Shown: positions 36,193-45,632 of the stretch, one piece after another
How the letters are laid out: each line of letters opens with the position of its first letter
Position numbering within the stretch: the first letter of the stretch is position 1
Program-made: the position numbers and the translations under genes
DNA from: Nigrospora sphaerica
Lineage: Eukaryota > Ascomycota > Sordariomycetes > Amphisphaeriales > Apiosporaceae
NCBI GenBank assembly: GCA_018287875.1
Contig: JAGVVL010000013.1
Span: 4,234,757-4,298,756 of the forward strand
Length of the DNA stretch: 64,000 bases
Reading direction: 5' to 3'
The notes under the pieces: generated by a model
Seen by the model: only the letters and a program-made list of their open reading frames with translations
Told to the model about the DNA's origin: nothing
Databases searched by the model: none

Positions 36193-36440
36193 CGGGACGG
36201 CGGGAATTTCCCCTGCTGTGTACCTGATAGAAATAGGAATACAAAGATGCTGCGCAGCTGGCTTTGGAATATTGGTCCCGAAACAGCATACTATTTTGAC
36301 ATAGACTTGGATATCAAAGTTTAGGCCACTGACTAATAAAAGCCTATCACTAATACCTTCTTGCGATAAAAAAAGAGGTGAAGGTGCTAGAATCTGAGCG
36401 ATAGAATCTGAGCGCGAGAAACGGGGTCAAAACATGCGTC

Positions 36441-37140
36441 CGGAACACAAACCTCTCAACATCAGGTGATGCTGGGAGTTTGTGCATCACGATTATGCAG
36501 AACCTACACCGAGGGTTGCTGAACGCACGACAGACCGAGTTATTGCCGGTCTAGAACCGATAGGATAAAAAAGCAGGCTTGTGCATGAATGGGACCTTCC
36601 CGAATAAGGTCGGTAGTCTTATCAGTATCGACTGATCGTCCTTGGGCCCTGGATGTAAAGAACTAAGTTTACGGTACCGATGCGAGAGCTGCAGGCCTAA
36701 TTGGCGGACTTACCGGCTCGGTGTGCGTAGCTAATTGGGGTACTGTATGCAAGGCGAAGCCCGTGCAGATCCCTGCCTTGGTTGCTAAAATCGTACGTTA
36801 TATCCCCTCGCCAGTGTTCCATCACACTAATCATACCCCTATAGAGTATTGCCCCGTATGAAGTTGCATACAATACAACGTTCTGCAGAATACGAGATGC
36901 CGAATACGACGACCGCGATAGGGTAAAGCCGACCTACAATAGCACCTGCTTCATAAGGACCGGTCATGTTGTCGTGTCTACGGGGCCACTGTACAGTAAG
37001 TGCGGGGTGATGGTGATATCCAAACCGGAAGAAACCAGCAGTGAATGGATCCAACTGTCCTAGGGAAGTAGATAGCGAAGAAGACCCTGAGTAGTTTGTG
37101 TAAGTATTAATATCTGTTGGTGCCTTCGCGTTTAACAGGC
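36441..37140 (-). repeat. Right arm of the ~650-700-bp inverted repeat
   Basis: Reverse complement of 32555-33210 (see there). Its outer edge lies ~100 bp upstream of the start codon of precursor 2, so it may contain part of that promoter. The 108-residue minus-strand frame across it is a by-product: the corresponding frame in the left arm is broken. Confidence 0.9.
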
Positions 37141-37237
37141 TTGTCAACCCACGTTTAGCCCTCATCTCAACTCTTTAAATATATTAACCACGGCTGTTTT
37201 GAGCTTTTTCTACAACCTTCAGATCACAGCTTTCAAA

Positions 37238-37738
37238 ATGCATATGAGATTTATCCTTCCAACCCTCACGGCAGTTTCCATTGCCATCGGGGCTCCTGCA
37301 GGTTAGTAAAAGCCTCGGATGTCGTAGTCCTAATCAGGAACAATAAGAAGCTAACCGATCACAGAAATCAAGCGGGACGAGTATGGGACGACCATGAAAT
37401 GCGATATTGCCTATGCAGACTTCGCTAAGGTTTCTGGTAAACGAGACGAGTACGGCATCACGATGAAGTGCGACTCCGCATACGCCGACTTCAAGCAGAA
37501 GCGGGACGAGTACGGCATCACGATGAAGTGCGACTCCGCGTACGCCGACTTCACACAGAAGCGGGACGAATACGGCATCACAATGAAGTGCGACTCCGCA
37601 TACGCCGACTTCAAGCAGAAGCGGGACGAGTACGGCATCACGATGAAATGCGACTCCGCGTACGCCGACTTCACACAGAAGCGGGACGAATACGGCATCA
37701 CTATGAAATGCGATTCCGCTTATGCTGATTTCAACTGA
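37238..37738 (+). CDS. Kexin-type secreted repetitive peptide precursor 2 (candidate RiPP precursor)
   Basis: Two exons: 37238-37301 and 37365-37738. The 63-bp intron has donor GTTAGT, a CTAAC branch site and acceptor CACAG. The product has 145 residues. Residues 1-21 are a signal peptide ending in IGAPA. Six units follow, each opening with Lys-Arg: one divergent first unit, then five of the form KRDEYGITMKCDSAYADF plus KQ or TQ, the last ending in N and the stop. Kexin cleavage after each KR would release ~18-residue cores with two Tyr, one Cys, one Met and one Phe, which are good crosslinking residues. Signal peptide, KR-spaced repeats and nearby UstYa genes form the classic dikaritin pattern. 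Alternatives: a kexin-processed signalling or pheromone-like peptide, or a small repellent. Confidence 0.88.
37373..37735 (+). repeat. Coding tandem array, 60-bp unit, with 120-bp higher-order period
   Basis: Units after the first alternate strictly KQ, TQ, KQ, TQ before the next KR. This shows that the array grew by duplicating a two-unit block. A few silent differences exist between units, unlike precursor 1. Confidence 0.92.
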
Positions 37739-37895
37739 CTTCCTTGACGGCGAGCCAAATAGTTATGGTTTTGGGTAGTGGCATTTGGCGGGGAGGTGAT
37801 AGGGGAGGGGATGGATGTTGGGTGTCTCAACTCATTTTCTATTATGACTACACCGCTCGTTAAATTTGAAACTATATTCTATCCTTTAATCTTGA

Positions 37896-37911
37896 TAACT
37901 GTACGGTATTA
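37896..37911. repeat. LINE target-site duplication, left copy
   Basis: TAACTGTACGGTATTA, identical to 42760-42775. Confidence 0.92.
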
Positions 37912-38199
37912 TTATTATTATTGTTCTTACACCTAGCGACCTATCTAGGCCATGAGGACCCCCCGCGCATCTTAGCCTAGGAAAACCGTTCTGGGCTGAC
38001 GTCCGGCCGGGTGAAAAACCTAGGTTCCGCTGCGTCGCACCGCTTCTATCTGCTCTTTGACCTGCCATACCGAGATCGGGCTCAGCGCGCCCGCTTCTTA
38101 GCTGATGAGTTGATTCGCCAGCTGGAACATGTCCAGCCTACGCGAGCGGAGTAGCCATCTCGCGATAATTCCTGCTTTTCCTGGGGTGTCGAGCATCCT

Positions 38200-41100
38200 G
38201 TCCGTGTCTATCGGTCCTCCTAGAGCTTGGACGAGATGCTCTCGTCTTTCTCTTTCCCGTGGGCAGAAAACGAGGATATGCCGGACGGTCTCCCTGCCCT
38301 GACCACAGACGCACTAGGGGCTGTCGAAGCCCGGGACCCTACGCTTAAAAAGGAAGTCTCGCAGCCCAATCTTGCCAGTCCTCGCTTGGACGAGGATGGA
38401 GCTCTCGGCTTTATGGAGTCCCTTATGGAGCTTGAGGACGTGTTTGTCTGGCGGCATCTTAGTTGCTATCAGGGTTCGTGCTGTTCGATTTTGCTGCGCT
38501 TGTTGCTATCTTTGAAGCCAGTCTCTCTCCTCAGCCTTATATACTGAGTCTCCAGCTAGCCATTTGTCTAGCCACCTCTTACGATCGGGAGCGTCGGGGC
38601 CTTTCGGTCTGCGCCAGCGAGTCGGTCTTGTTAGGATCCATCTAGCTGCGCTTTCGCATCTCGCTTGGATGAGTGATGCGATACGCGGCTGTTAGAGCCT
38701 CTCTTCCAATGCCGCCACCCTTCTGTTGAGCCACGTGTCTAAGGGGGACACGTAAGCTTCCGTTTCTAGTACTGCGGTAGCCGTGGCTTTGAAAGCTCCT
38801 GTGACCTTTCGGAGGCACTCTGTCTGGACGTCGTTAAGTGCCTTGGCTCTATTTTTCGAGATCTGGCGGTGCCACTCTGAAGCTCCATAGCCTATTGCAG
38901 ACCGTACGACGGCTGTATAGACTTGGCGGGCTCGCTAGAGAGACGCGCCCTATGTCGAGCCGGCTATCCGATCTAGAGCATAGACCTGCGTTGCCATCTT
39001 CTTCGATATCGACTGGATGTGGACGTCCCAGCGGAGACGTCTATCCACCTGGATGCCAAGGACGCGGCAGGAGTCTTCTGGTTCGATTTCGTGGCCTTCT
39101 AAGGCTATCTTCGTGTCCGGACCTTTCCGTCTTCGAGAGAAGTGGACTAGGTGATATTTCTGGACTGCAAAGGTCATGCCGTGGCTGACTGCCCATTCCT
39201 TACAGATCCTGTGAGCGGCTTCCAGCCGCTCGCAGGTCTGCTCGGGGTTTAAACCGAAGCCCACGAGGTTCGTGTCGTCTACGAAGGCTATAGTAGCTTT
39301 CCCTGGTACGGCGCGGAGAGCCTTATAAAGGCCGGCTGTATAGAGGCAGAAGAGGATAGGCGACAGAGGTGAGCCCTGCGGGACGCCTGCCGGGACTAGG
39401 ATCTCGTCCGATTCTTAGCCGTCGAAGAATAGCGTCGTGGACCGGTTAAATAGGAAGCTTCGGATCCAGCTGATAGTCTATATAGGGACCCTTAGTGCTC
39501 GCAGGTTAGCGAGAAGCCTTCCATAGTCGACCGAGTCGAAAGCGCCCGAAATATTTAGCGATAGAAGGGTTGCTGCGCCTCTATATTTCCAGGCTGTGCG
39601 GACTAGGTCCGTTAGCAACCGCAAGGCCGTTTCTATGGAGCGGCCTTTCCAGTTGCCCATCTGTTCGTCCGGGAGCAGTCCGTTCTCTTTGGTAAAGCTA
39701 GCTAGCCGTTGCGTTAGTAGGCTCTCGATCGCTTTCCCTATGGTGTTAAGCAGCGCAATAGGTCTCCATCTGCCGGCTTGGTGATACTCGTTTGGCTGCT
39801 TTCCTGGCTTCCGGAGGATAACGGTGACTGCTTTCCGGAACGCTCTTGGATAGTATCCTATATGCCAGCACGCTTCCGCTAGGGAGGCCAAGGCCTGGAA
39901 GAGGGGCTTTCTTAGGCGTTTAAGGAATCCGTTCGGAAGCTGGTCTGGTCCAGGTGCCTTCCACTGGCCTGCCTTAGTAAGGACGTCTTGGACTTGTTCT
40001 GCTGTCACCTTGCTGTCCATATCGAGAGGCGCTGCGAGCCGGTTCGTTGTTCGGAAGCCGGTGTACGTAGCCTTAGGGAGGGGATAGAACCTCTCTCGGA
40101 AGGCCTCTGTTTTCTCCTTATGGGTCGTTGCCTCGCCACGCGGTGTGTAGAGTGTAGGGACTGCCGGGGGTAACGGCGGTGCTGCTCCTTCCGTTCTTGC
40201 CTATCTCGCGATATTCCAGACGCCAGCTGGCTGGCTAGACGCCTCGTGGAGCATATGTCTCCAGGACGCCGTCTTGGCTTCTCGGATTGCTTTCTTCTTT
40301 GAGAGAGTTGACTGCCGGAGGGCTCGCCAAGCTACGTCCGTCCTATCGGAAAGCCATATCCGCTGGGCTCTTCGCTCCTTCTCTATAGCTTCTTCTGTCT
40401 CGCGGTTCCACCAGGCTTTGCCTCTCCCTTTAAAGTAGCGGAGGGGGGCAACTAGGTCGGCTATCCGAGTTAATTCCTTAGTCAACGTTTCAGTGTAGCT
40501 ATCGATTTCTTCTGGTGTCTCGAGTCGCCCTGGCTGTGGTAGGTATGCCGCTTCTGCCTTCGCCTGGTCATAGTCAGCTGTTTTCCAGCTGCGTTGTGGC
40601 CTGTCTTGGCGGTCTGTATGGGGTCCAGCCACGCGTATCACCTGCGGGAGGTGATCGGATCCAGCATATGGGGCGTACCCGTCGTAGGCAGTTCGGAGAT
40701 CGTCCGTGGCCCACGCTAGGTCGATCGTGGAGTCCATGCACCCTCTTCGAGTCCATGTCGGTGTTCCAGGGGGTGTGATCAGCTGGAGTCTCCAGGATTC
40801 TGCTAGCTGGAGCAGCTTATCAGCTGCCCTATAGGGTCGGACGTTGTATCCTCCCCAGACGGGGTGGTGGACGTTGAAGTCTCCCACGAGGACTGTTCGT
40901 CTTAGCTGGGGTTCGGCATGGAGGGCTTCGATAGCGGGCAGGTCCGATCTGCTAGTGGACCCAGGGGGAGGCGAGTATATGCAGACGACTGTTATGGGAC
41001 CGTCTGGTAGTTGGATTGTGATGTGACACCTATCTGGCTGCGCCTTGTATGTCCACTGCGCTGGGGTGTACTTCTTATTAATATAGATGCATGCCCTACC

Positions 41101-41286
41101 TCCCTCGGTTGCGTAGAGTAGGTAGTATAGAGAGGATCTCGGGCAGTAGGTGGTCGGTATATTTGGGTTTCGCTAGGGCTCTTAGATAGCCAGGACGTCG
41201 TACTCTTCGGAGATGGCATCAACTGCCGGGATCTGTGCTTTCTTGCTTTTCTGCGTGTTCCAGTGTAGGATCCTTAGCGCTGTCAT
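38200..41286 (-). pseudogene. LINE ORF2: endonuclease, reverse transcriptase, C-terminal zinc knuckle
   Basis: The frame starts at ATG 41286, inside the ORF1 stop. The APE-type endonuclease covers ~41280-40600: LRILHWNTQK start, VGDFNVHHPVWGG, and an SDHLP catalytic block. Reverse transcriptase covers ~40020-39280: GPDQLPNGFLK, WRPIALLNTIGK, and IAFVDDTNLVGFG with the catalytic FVDD. The C-terminus has a CCHC knuckle (CVCGQGRETVRHILVFC) near 38280-38330. Several nonsense codons, no frame changes seen in the parts examined. Non-functional as it stands, but young. Confidence 0.87.
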
Positions 41287-42641
41287 AGTCGAGCGTGGAT
41301 GCTGTTTAGTGTTGACTCCGGTGTTTCGATGTCCATGTCGTCTATCTCTTCGTGGGTTCTACTGCGGGCTCTGCCAGTGCTTCTAGTACGGCAGCTGGTC
41401 GCTCGACGCTTCCGCGGCTGAACTGTCTGCCAGTCTTCGGCTGTTGTCTTAGGGGGTTCTTGCAAGGGCAGTGCGAATCCCTTCGGTCTTGTGATATAAG
41501 CAGCCTTGGCAATCTGGACCTGCTCTTGGCGGACTGGGCACTCCTTAGACCACGCAGTGTGTGGTCCTCGGCATGCTGGACAGCAGTACCGGCTCTTATT
41601 CTCGGCTTCTGGGCATTCTTTATCATCATGCTTTGTTGAAGAGCAGAGCCCGCACCTGCGTGCGTGGCGGCAGACACGGGCGATATGTCCATAACGGTAA
41701 CAGTGGTAGCATTGCTTAAGCTGTGCTCCTTCGGCGAAGGGCTCGCATGGATAGTAGCTATACTGCCAAATAAGGCCGTCTCGACATAGCTGTTCCGCTT
41801 GTTAAACCGTGGGTACTGCAATATATAGGGCCGTGACCTTCCCAGACGAGGTCTTAGTGTTGCGAGGTAGCTTGGCCTCTAGTACGTCGATAGGGCCGCC
41901 GGGCTGGTTCCGGAGTTGGACTCCTAGCTGCCCTTGGTTCGTCTCTATGGCCTCTTTGTTAATGCCATGGGCCACCACCAGGATCTTTCTCTTCTGGATG
42001 GAGGCACTCTCTCCGAAGGCCTCGGCGGTCCAGTTTAGGTCGGCTTCTAAGGCTTGTTTCTCCGCTGCTGTCTTGCATGTGATGGCGTAGTCTCCGCTAG
42101 GGAGCTTACGTGCTGCTACTGCTGCCTCTCTCCCTGCGGCGGTGTTAATCTTGCGAACGATCTCTGCGTAGGTGCGTCCTTCTGTCTCTGTAGCCTTAAC
42201 GGTGATCTCTCGTTCCTGACGGGGAGGGAGCGCCTTAGCTATCTGAGGGGCTCTAAGTGAGGGAGCGGCGGTTATGGCGGTGGCAGCGGCAGCGTATGTC
42301 TTAGGAGCCTTAATGTGCTTGTGGATGGCCTGAAGCGTGTTCTCGATGGCATCGATGCGTCTCTCGATGCTAGTCTGGTTGTCTGGTTCCTTAGCTGCCG
42401 CCTCGAGGACCGGGATGGCGGCTTGTACGGCTGCGACTAAGGTGGCAACGTCGGAATCACCAGCTAAGAAGCGTCTAAGGCTGTTTACGGTGCTGCGAAT
42501 GGCTTCTGGACTGCGTCCAGGTGTCGTGTTGCTGCTTGGCGATGGCGTACGCGAGTCTGGAGGCGAGGGCTCGGGTGGTGGGGCGGGACGTTGGGGGTTC
42601 CCGCCACCCGCGCTTTGCCTCGAGGGTGGTGGATCGACCAT
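41283..42641 (-). pseudogene. LINE ORF1 (gag-like, zinc knuckles), one nonsense codon
   Basis: The frame from ATG 42641 is a Pro/Ser-rich N-terminus, then an Ala-rich helical region (LVAAVQAAIPVLEAAA), an RNA-binding-like region, and after one TAA (41804-41802) three Cys/His knuckles beginning CYHCYRYGHIARVC. It ends at TGA 41285-41283, which overlaps the ORF2 ATG as ATGA. In an intact element it binds the element RNA. Confidence 0.85.
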
Positions 42642-42759
42642 TTCTAGGGTAAATGGGGCCCTAGGAACAGTTTCCGGGCTATCCGGTGGGTTTCAGAGTC
42701 GTGGTTGTGAAGTTATCGCCGTGTGGGGTCGGTTTCGAGAAGTTTTTTTTTTTCTCACG

Positions 42760-42775
42760 TAACTGTACGGTATTA
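42760..42775. repeat. LINE target-site duplication, right copy
   Basis: TAACTGTACGGTATTA, identical to 37896-37911. Confidence 0.92.
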
Positions 42776-43332
42776 GATCTAGTGAGACATTGTAACGCAT
42801 TTTCACTACTTATAGCTCGAAACAATGATGCCATTTCCATATAATACCTGGGTCAACTCCCTCTTTATGGCCGATTCATTTTGCCAATCCTTGTCCGCTT
42901 AAGCACTGCCCAGAACGAGGCGGCCCACTGCCAAGGTGGGCGGCGATGAAAAAAAGATTTTTACCCTGACCCTGGGCCGACCAGCGACTAGACGCGAGGC
43001 CGGACTGATTGCAGTCGCAACCCTTATACTATATTGAGGAATCCAGACTCAGCCACCGTCACGACTATCGCGAAGGACGACTCGCGAAAGCACTGTGGTC
43101 GACTGCCGTCATGAAAGCATTCTTAACGAAGTGGCAGACACAAAGGTAATGAAATTCGATTCATATGGACTGGCGTGAAGCGCCTGATCGTTTAATACCA
43201 GCACAAGGTATACCTTGGTTCTCAAATCCGCTGAAATGCACATAAATAATCCATATCGAGACTTGAGTAGAGGCCGTCTCTCCCTTTCAATGTGATACCG
43301 CTTGGAGCCTGAGCGTCTGTCCTCCATCGGGC
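42776..43332. other. Intergenic, no gene seen
   Basis: Right flank of the LINE insertion site and 5' side of the TPR pseudogene. No supported gene. Confidence 0.5.
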
Positions 43333-44130
43333 TTGATGCAGGGCATTGCAGTGCTAAACTTCTGTACGATACAGTGTGATCGATCTGAAAACTTTTTGCA
43401 ACAGACTGTACAGCCATCCGGACACTCGGTACAAAAAAAAGAATCTTTTGATCGAATTATTGAATCAATATCGTTCATGGAAGAGGGGGTTGTGAAGAAG
43501 CGACGGCGGACGTCAGGCGCGACCATGGCGGGTCGAACCGAAGAAAAGATTACAGTGGAGCCGACCAACGCTACCGCAACGTCACCCAAACGATCAGGCC
43601 GCATCCGAAAGCCCAGCGCGAAGGCACGATACGCGCCACGACTAGGCAACGACACGAGCGGAACGTCCGGAATCGAAAGCGATGGAGAGATTGAAGATGA
43701 TAAGGCCCTTCTTTCGACCCTGCTGGAGTTGTTAGCCAGCTCCCGCGACGAGATTAGGAGCCTGAAGGACTTGATCAGCGCCCAGTAAAACACGATCCGA
43801 GACCGACTCGCGTCCGAGCACCAGCTTGCAAGGGCATACCTCTCCGACCGACGGATCCTTAAGGCGATCAAGATATTCGAGCACGTGGTAACGGTGCGGA
43901 AAGAGACGCTCGACGAAAGGGATCATGACCGACTCGTGTCCGAGCACCAGCTTGCAAAGGCATACCTCTCCGATAGACGGATCCCGGAGGCGATCAAGTT
44001 GCTAGAGCATGTGGTGGCCATTGAGATGGATTTACTAAATGAGGATGATCCTGACCGCATAGTGTCAAAAGATTTGCTAGAGGAGGCATATGAGATGATG
44101 AGCGACGGTTCACTAGGGTCTGATTCATGA
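43333..44130 (+). pseudogene. TPR-repeat protein, N-terminally reduced, one in-frame stop
   Basis: One frame runs 43333-44130 (265 codons) with a single internal TAA at 43786-43788. A likelier start than 43333 is ATG 43477 (MEEGVVKKRRRTSG). The N-terminal part is basic, then acidic, and ends in a short helix (LLSTLLELLASSRDEIRSL). Directly after the stop come three kinesin-light-chain-like TPR units, for example SEHQLAKAYLSDRRIPEAIKLLEHV. Such TPRs form the C-terminal sensor of many fungal NLR-like proteins, but no NACHT/NB-ARC is here. The stop could derive from a Gln codon by RIP (CAA to TAA). It may be two genes or a truncated one. Confidence 0.65.
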
Positions 44131-45632
44131 TGTTGTACGTAGCTTAAAGTGAAGGGATGTAATGCGAAAGTACGTTGTATGTAATAACATTCTGAGTCAG
44201 TCGACTAAGTATGGACCATTAATAGAAAGTTTACTACCAACTATGAAGGGCTGCCAACCTCTGTACAATACATTAAGGGCCAAAAAATAGAATGCTTACC
44301 TGTCAGGTCTATGTACCCTACAGCCAAGGTACTCGGGGTACATGGTAAGCGCCAAGAACGCCGATAGTGGCCAGTGCACAAGAAAATAAGAGAGTGAACC
44401 AGAGGACACTGATTTCGCGGATGGCTGTACATGTACTGTACCTGTGTTGCAGTGAAGGACACCGTTCTCTGCGATGCGAAGACTTCTAACTCATCCTCTT
44501 TCATCGCCGTTTTTCCTGACTGTCGGTTATACATAACATAGCACCCTCACATACATATTTCAGGCGATAAATAGAATAAAAGGAATAAATCTGGAAAGTC
44601 ATGGTGGATGACGAATTCACTGATCACCAGTATCCCAAGTTCGAGGGAGAGGTGTGGAAGCGCCATTACATCTGGTGAGGTGGAGACGGTGCTTCGGGGT
44701 GTTCATATGGCTTGTTATTTCCAACCAGTACTTTACTGACCGCTCGGATACTGAGCATATTGTGCATTGCGGTGTGAGACGTGATAGGAGTTGGCAGTTA
44801 CGAAGGTATTCATGCCTTGTTGGTTTATCCTTTGTGGGGTTACCATGATCCCCGCTTCACCTACTGGCCCTGTATTAGAAGAAGCCATAACCTCATGAAA
44901 ATACCGTCGGTGAAATGAAGGGGCGGGGTTGTGTCGAACAACGTGTATCGAAACACAAAGGCGCGGGATAGAATAACGAGTATTCAATGCCTCCTCACCC
45001 CATGTTGGCTATATAGCATTAATATGACGCGAATACCCATATAGGTGCATGTAGCGGTAGCCCTTTGCATGCACAAAACCATACGAGGACCTCTTATTGT
45101 CTATGCTGCATACTTCTATCCATAGCATCCATGCAAAAGCTCCCGAGGCTCCTTGTGCGGCCGATAAACCCCATTTCTCTGACTTTCGCCGCATCTTGGA
45201 ATTCTTCAATGCCTGTGGCCTTCTTCTTGGTGGTGTTCGTCAAGCATGCTGTGCCGTGGTGGTACGGACGGCCAAGCTTTTTGTTGTAGCGATAGCGACG
45301 ATCGCCAGCTGCTGATGTCTCCCTGCCCTTCCCTCCTGCTGGTACTGCCCGTATGACATTCCGACCACGTCGGCAAGGGGAGTTCATCCGGCCGTATTCG
45401 TGTAGGGAATGCACCAATCTTGGAGCTCGATGCTGAAGTTATCAGACGCCCAATTCAGCAATGTGCACAGGCCCGCATGAGAAAGGAGTTCAGTGTAACC
45501 TTAGAACTGGATGCCCTCCACGTTACTAACGACAAGTAGAATACTCCGAGCCCTATAACGGCCTTCAACTGTACCTAAAGAACAACCGGGAAATCGTCAT
45601 TACTAACCAAGCTATTCCTATCGCTATTATTA
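44131..45632. other. Intergenic, no supported gene; contains one 160-bp repeat copy
   Basis: Short overlapping frames (44241-45417) have no features. The repeat at 44421-44580 is listed separately. Confidence 0.45.
44421..44580 (+). repeat. 160-bp direct repeat, copy 1
   Basis: Shares ACATGTACTGTACCTGTG, GACACCGTTCTCTG, GTTATA...TAGCACCC and GGCGATA(A/C)ATAGAATA with 48171-48328. The two copies bracket the GT61 pseudogene in the same orientation. Confidence 0.85.

Larger units (their letters stand above)
37912..42759 (-). mobile_element. Tad-like non-LTR retrotransposon (LINE), 4.85 kb, apparently full length
   Basis: It is flanked by a perfect 16-bp target-site duplication TAACTGTACGGTATTA (37896-37911 and 42760-42775). 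The 3' end (left) carries a (TAA)n-type tail; the 5' end (right) begins next to an A-rich run. It contains ORF1 (42641-41283) and ORF2 (41286 to ~38200), both in single frames with only a few nonsense codons. It landed ~170 bp past the stop of precursor 2. Tad1/I-like relationship is inferred from ORF1 zinc knuckles plus EEP endonuclease, RT and a C-terminal CCHC. Confidence 0.93.

Noticed and set aside
37411..37701. Repetitive minus-strand frame over precursor 2
   Set aside because: Antisense shadow of the 60-bp array; no signal peptide on that strand.
38227..38547. Plus-strand 106-residue acidic frame
   Set aside because: Antisense of the LINE ORF2 C-terminus, where the minus-strand CCHC knuckle is recognisable.
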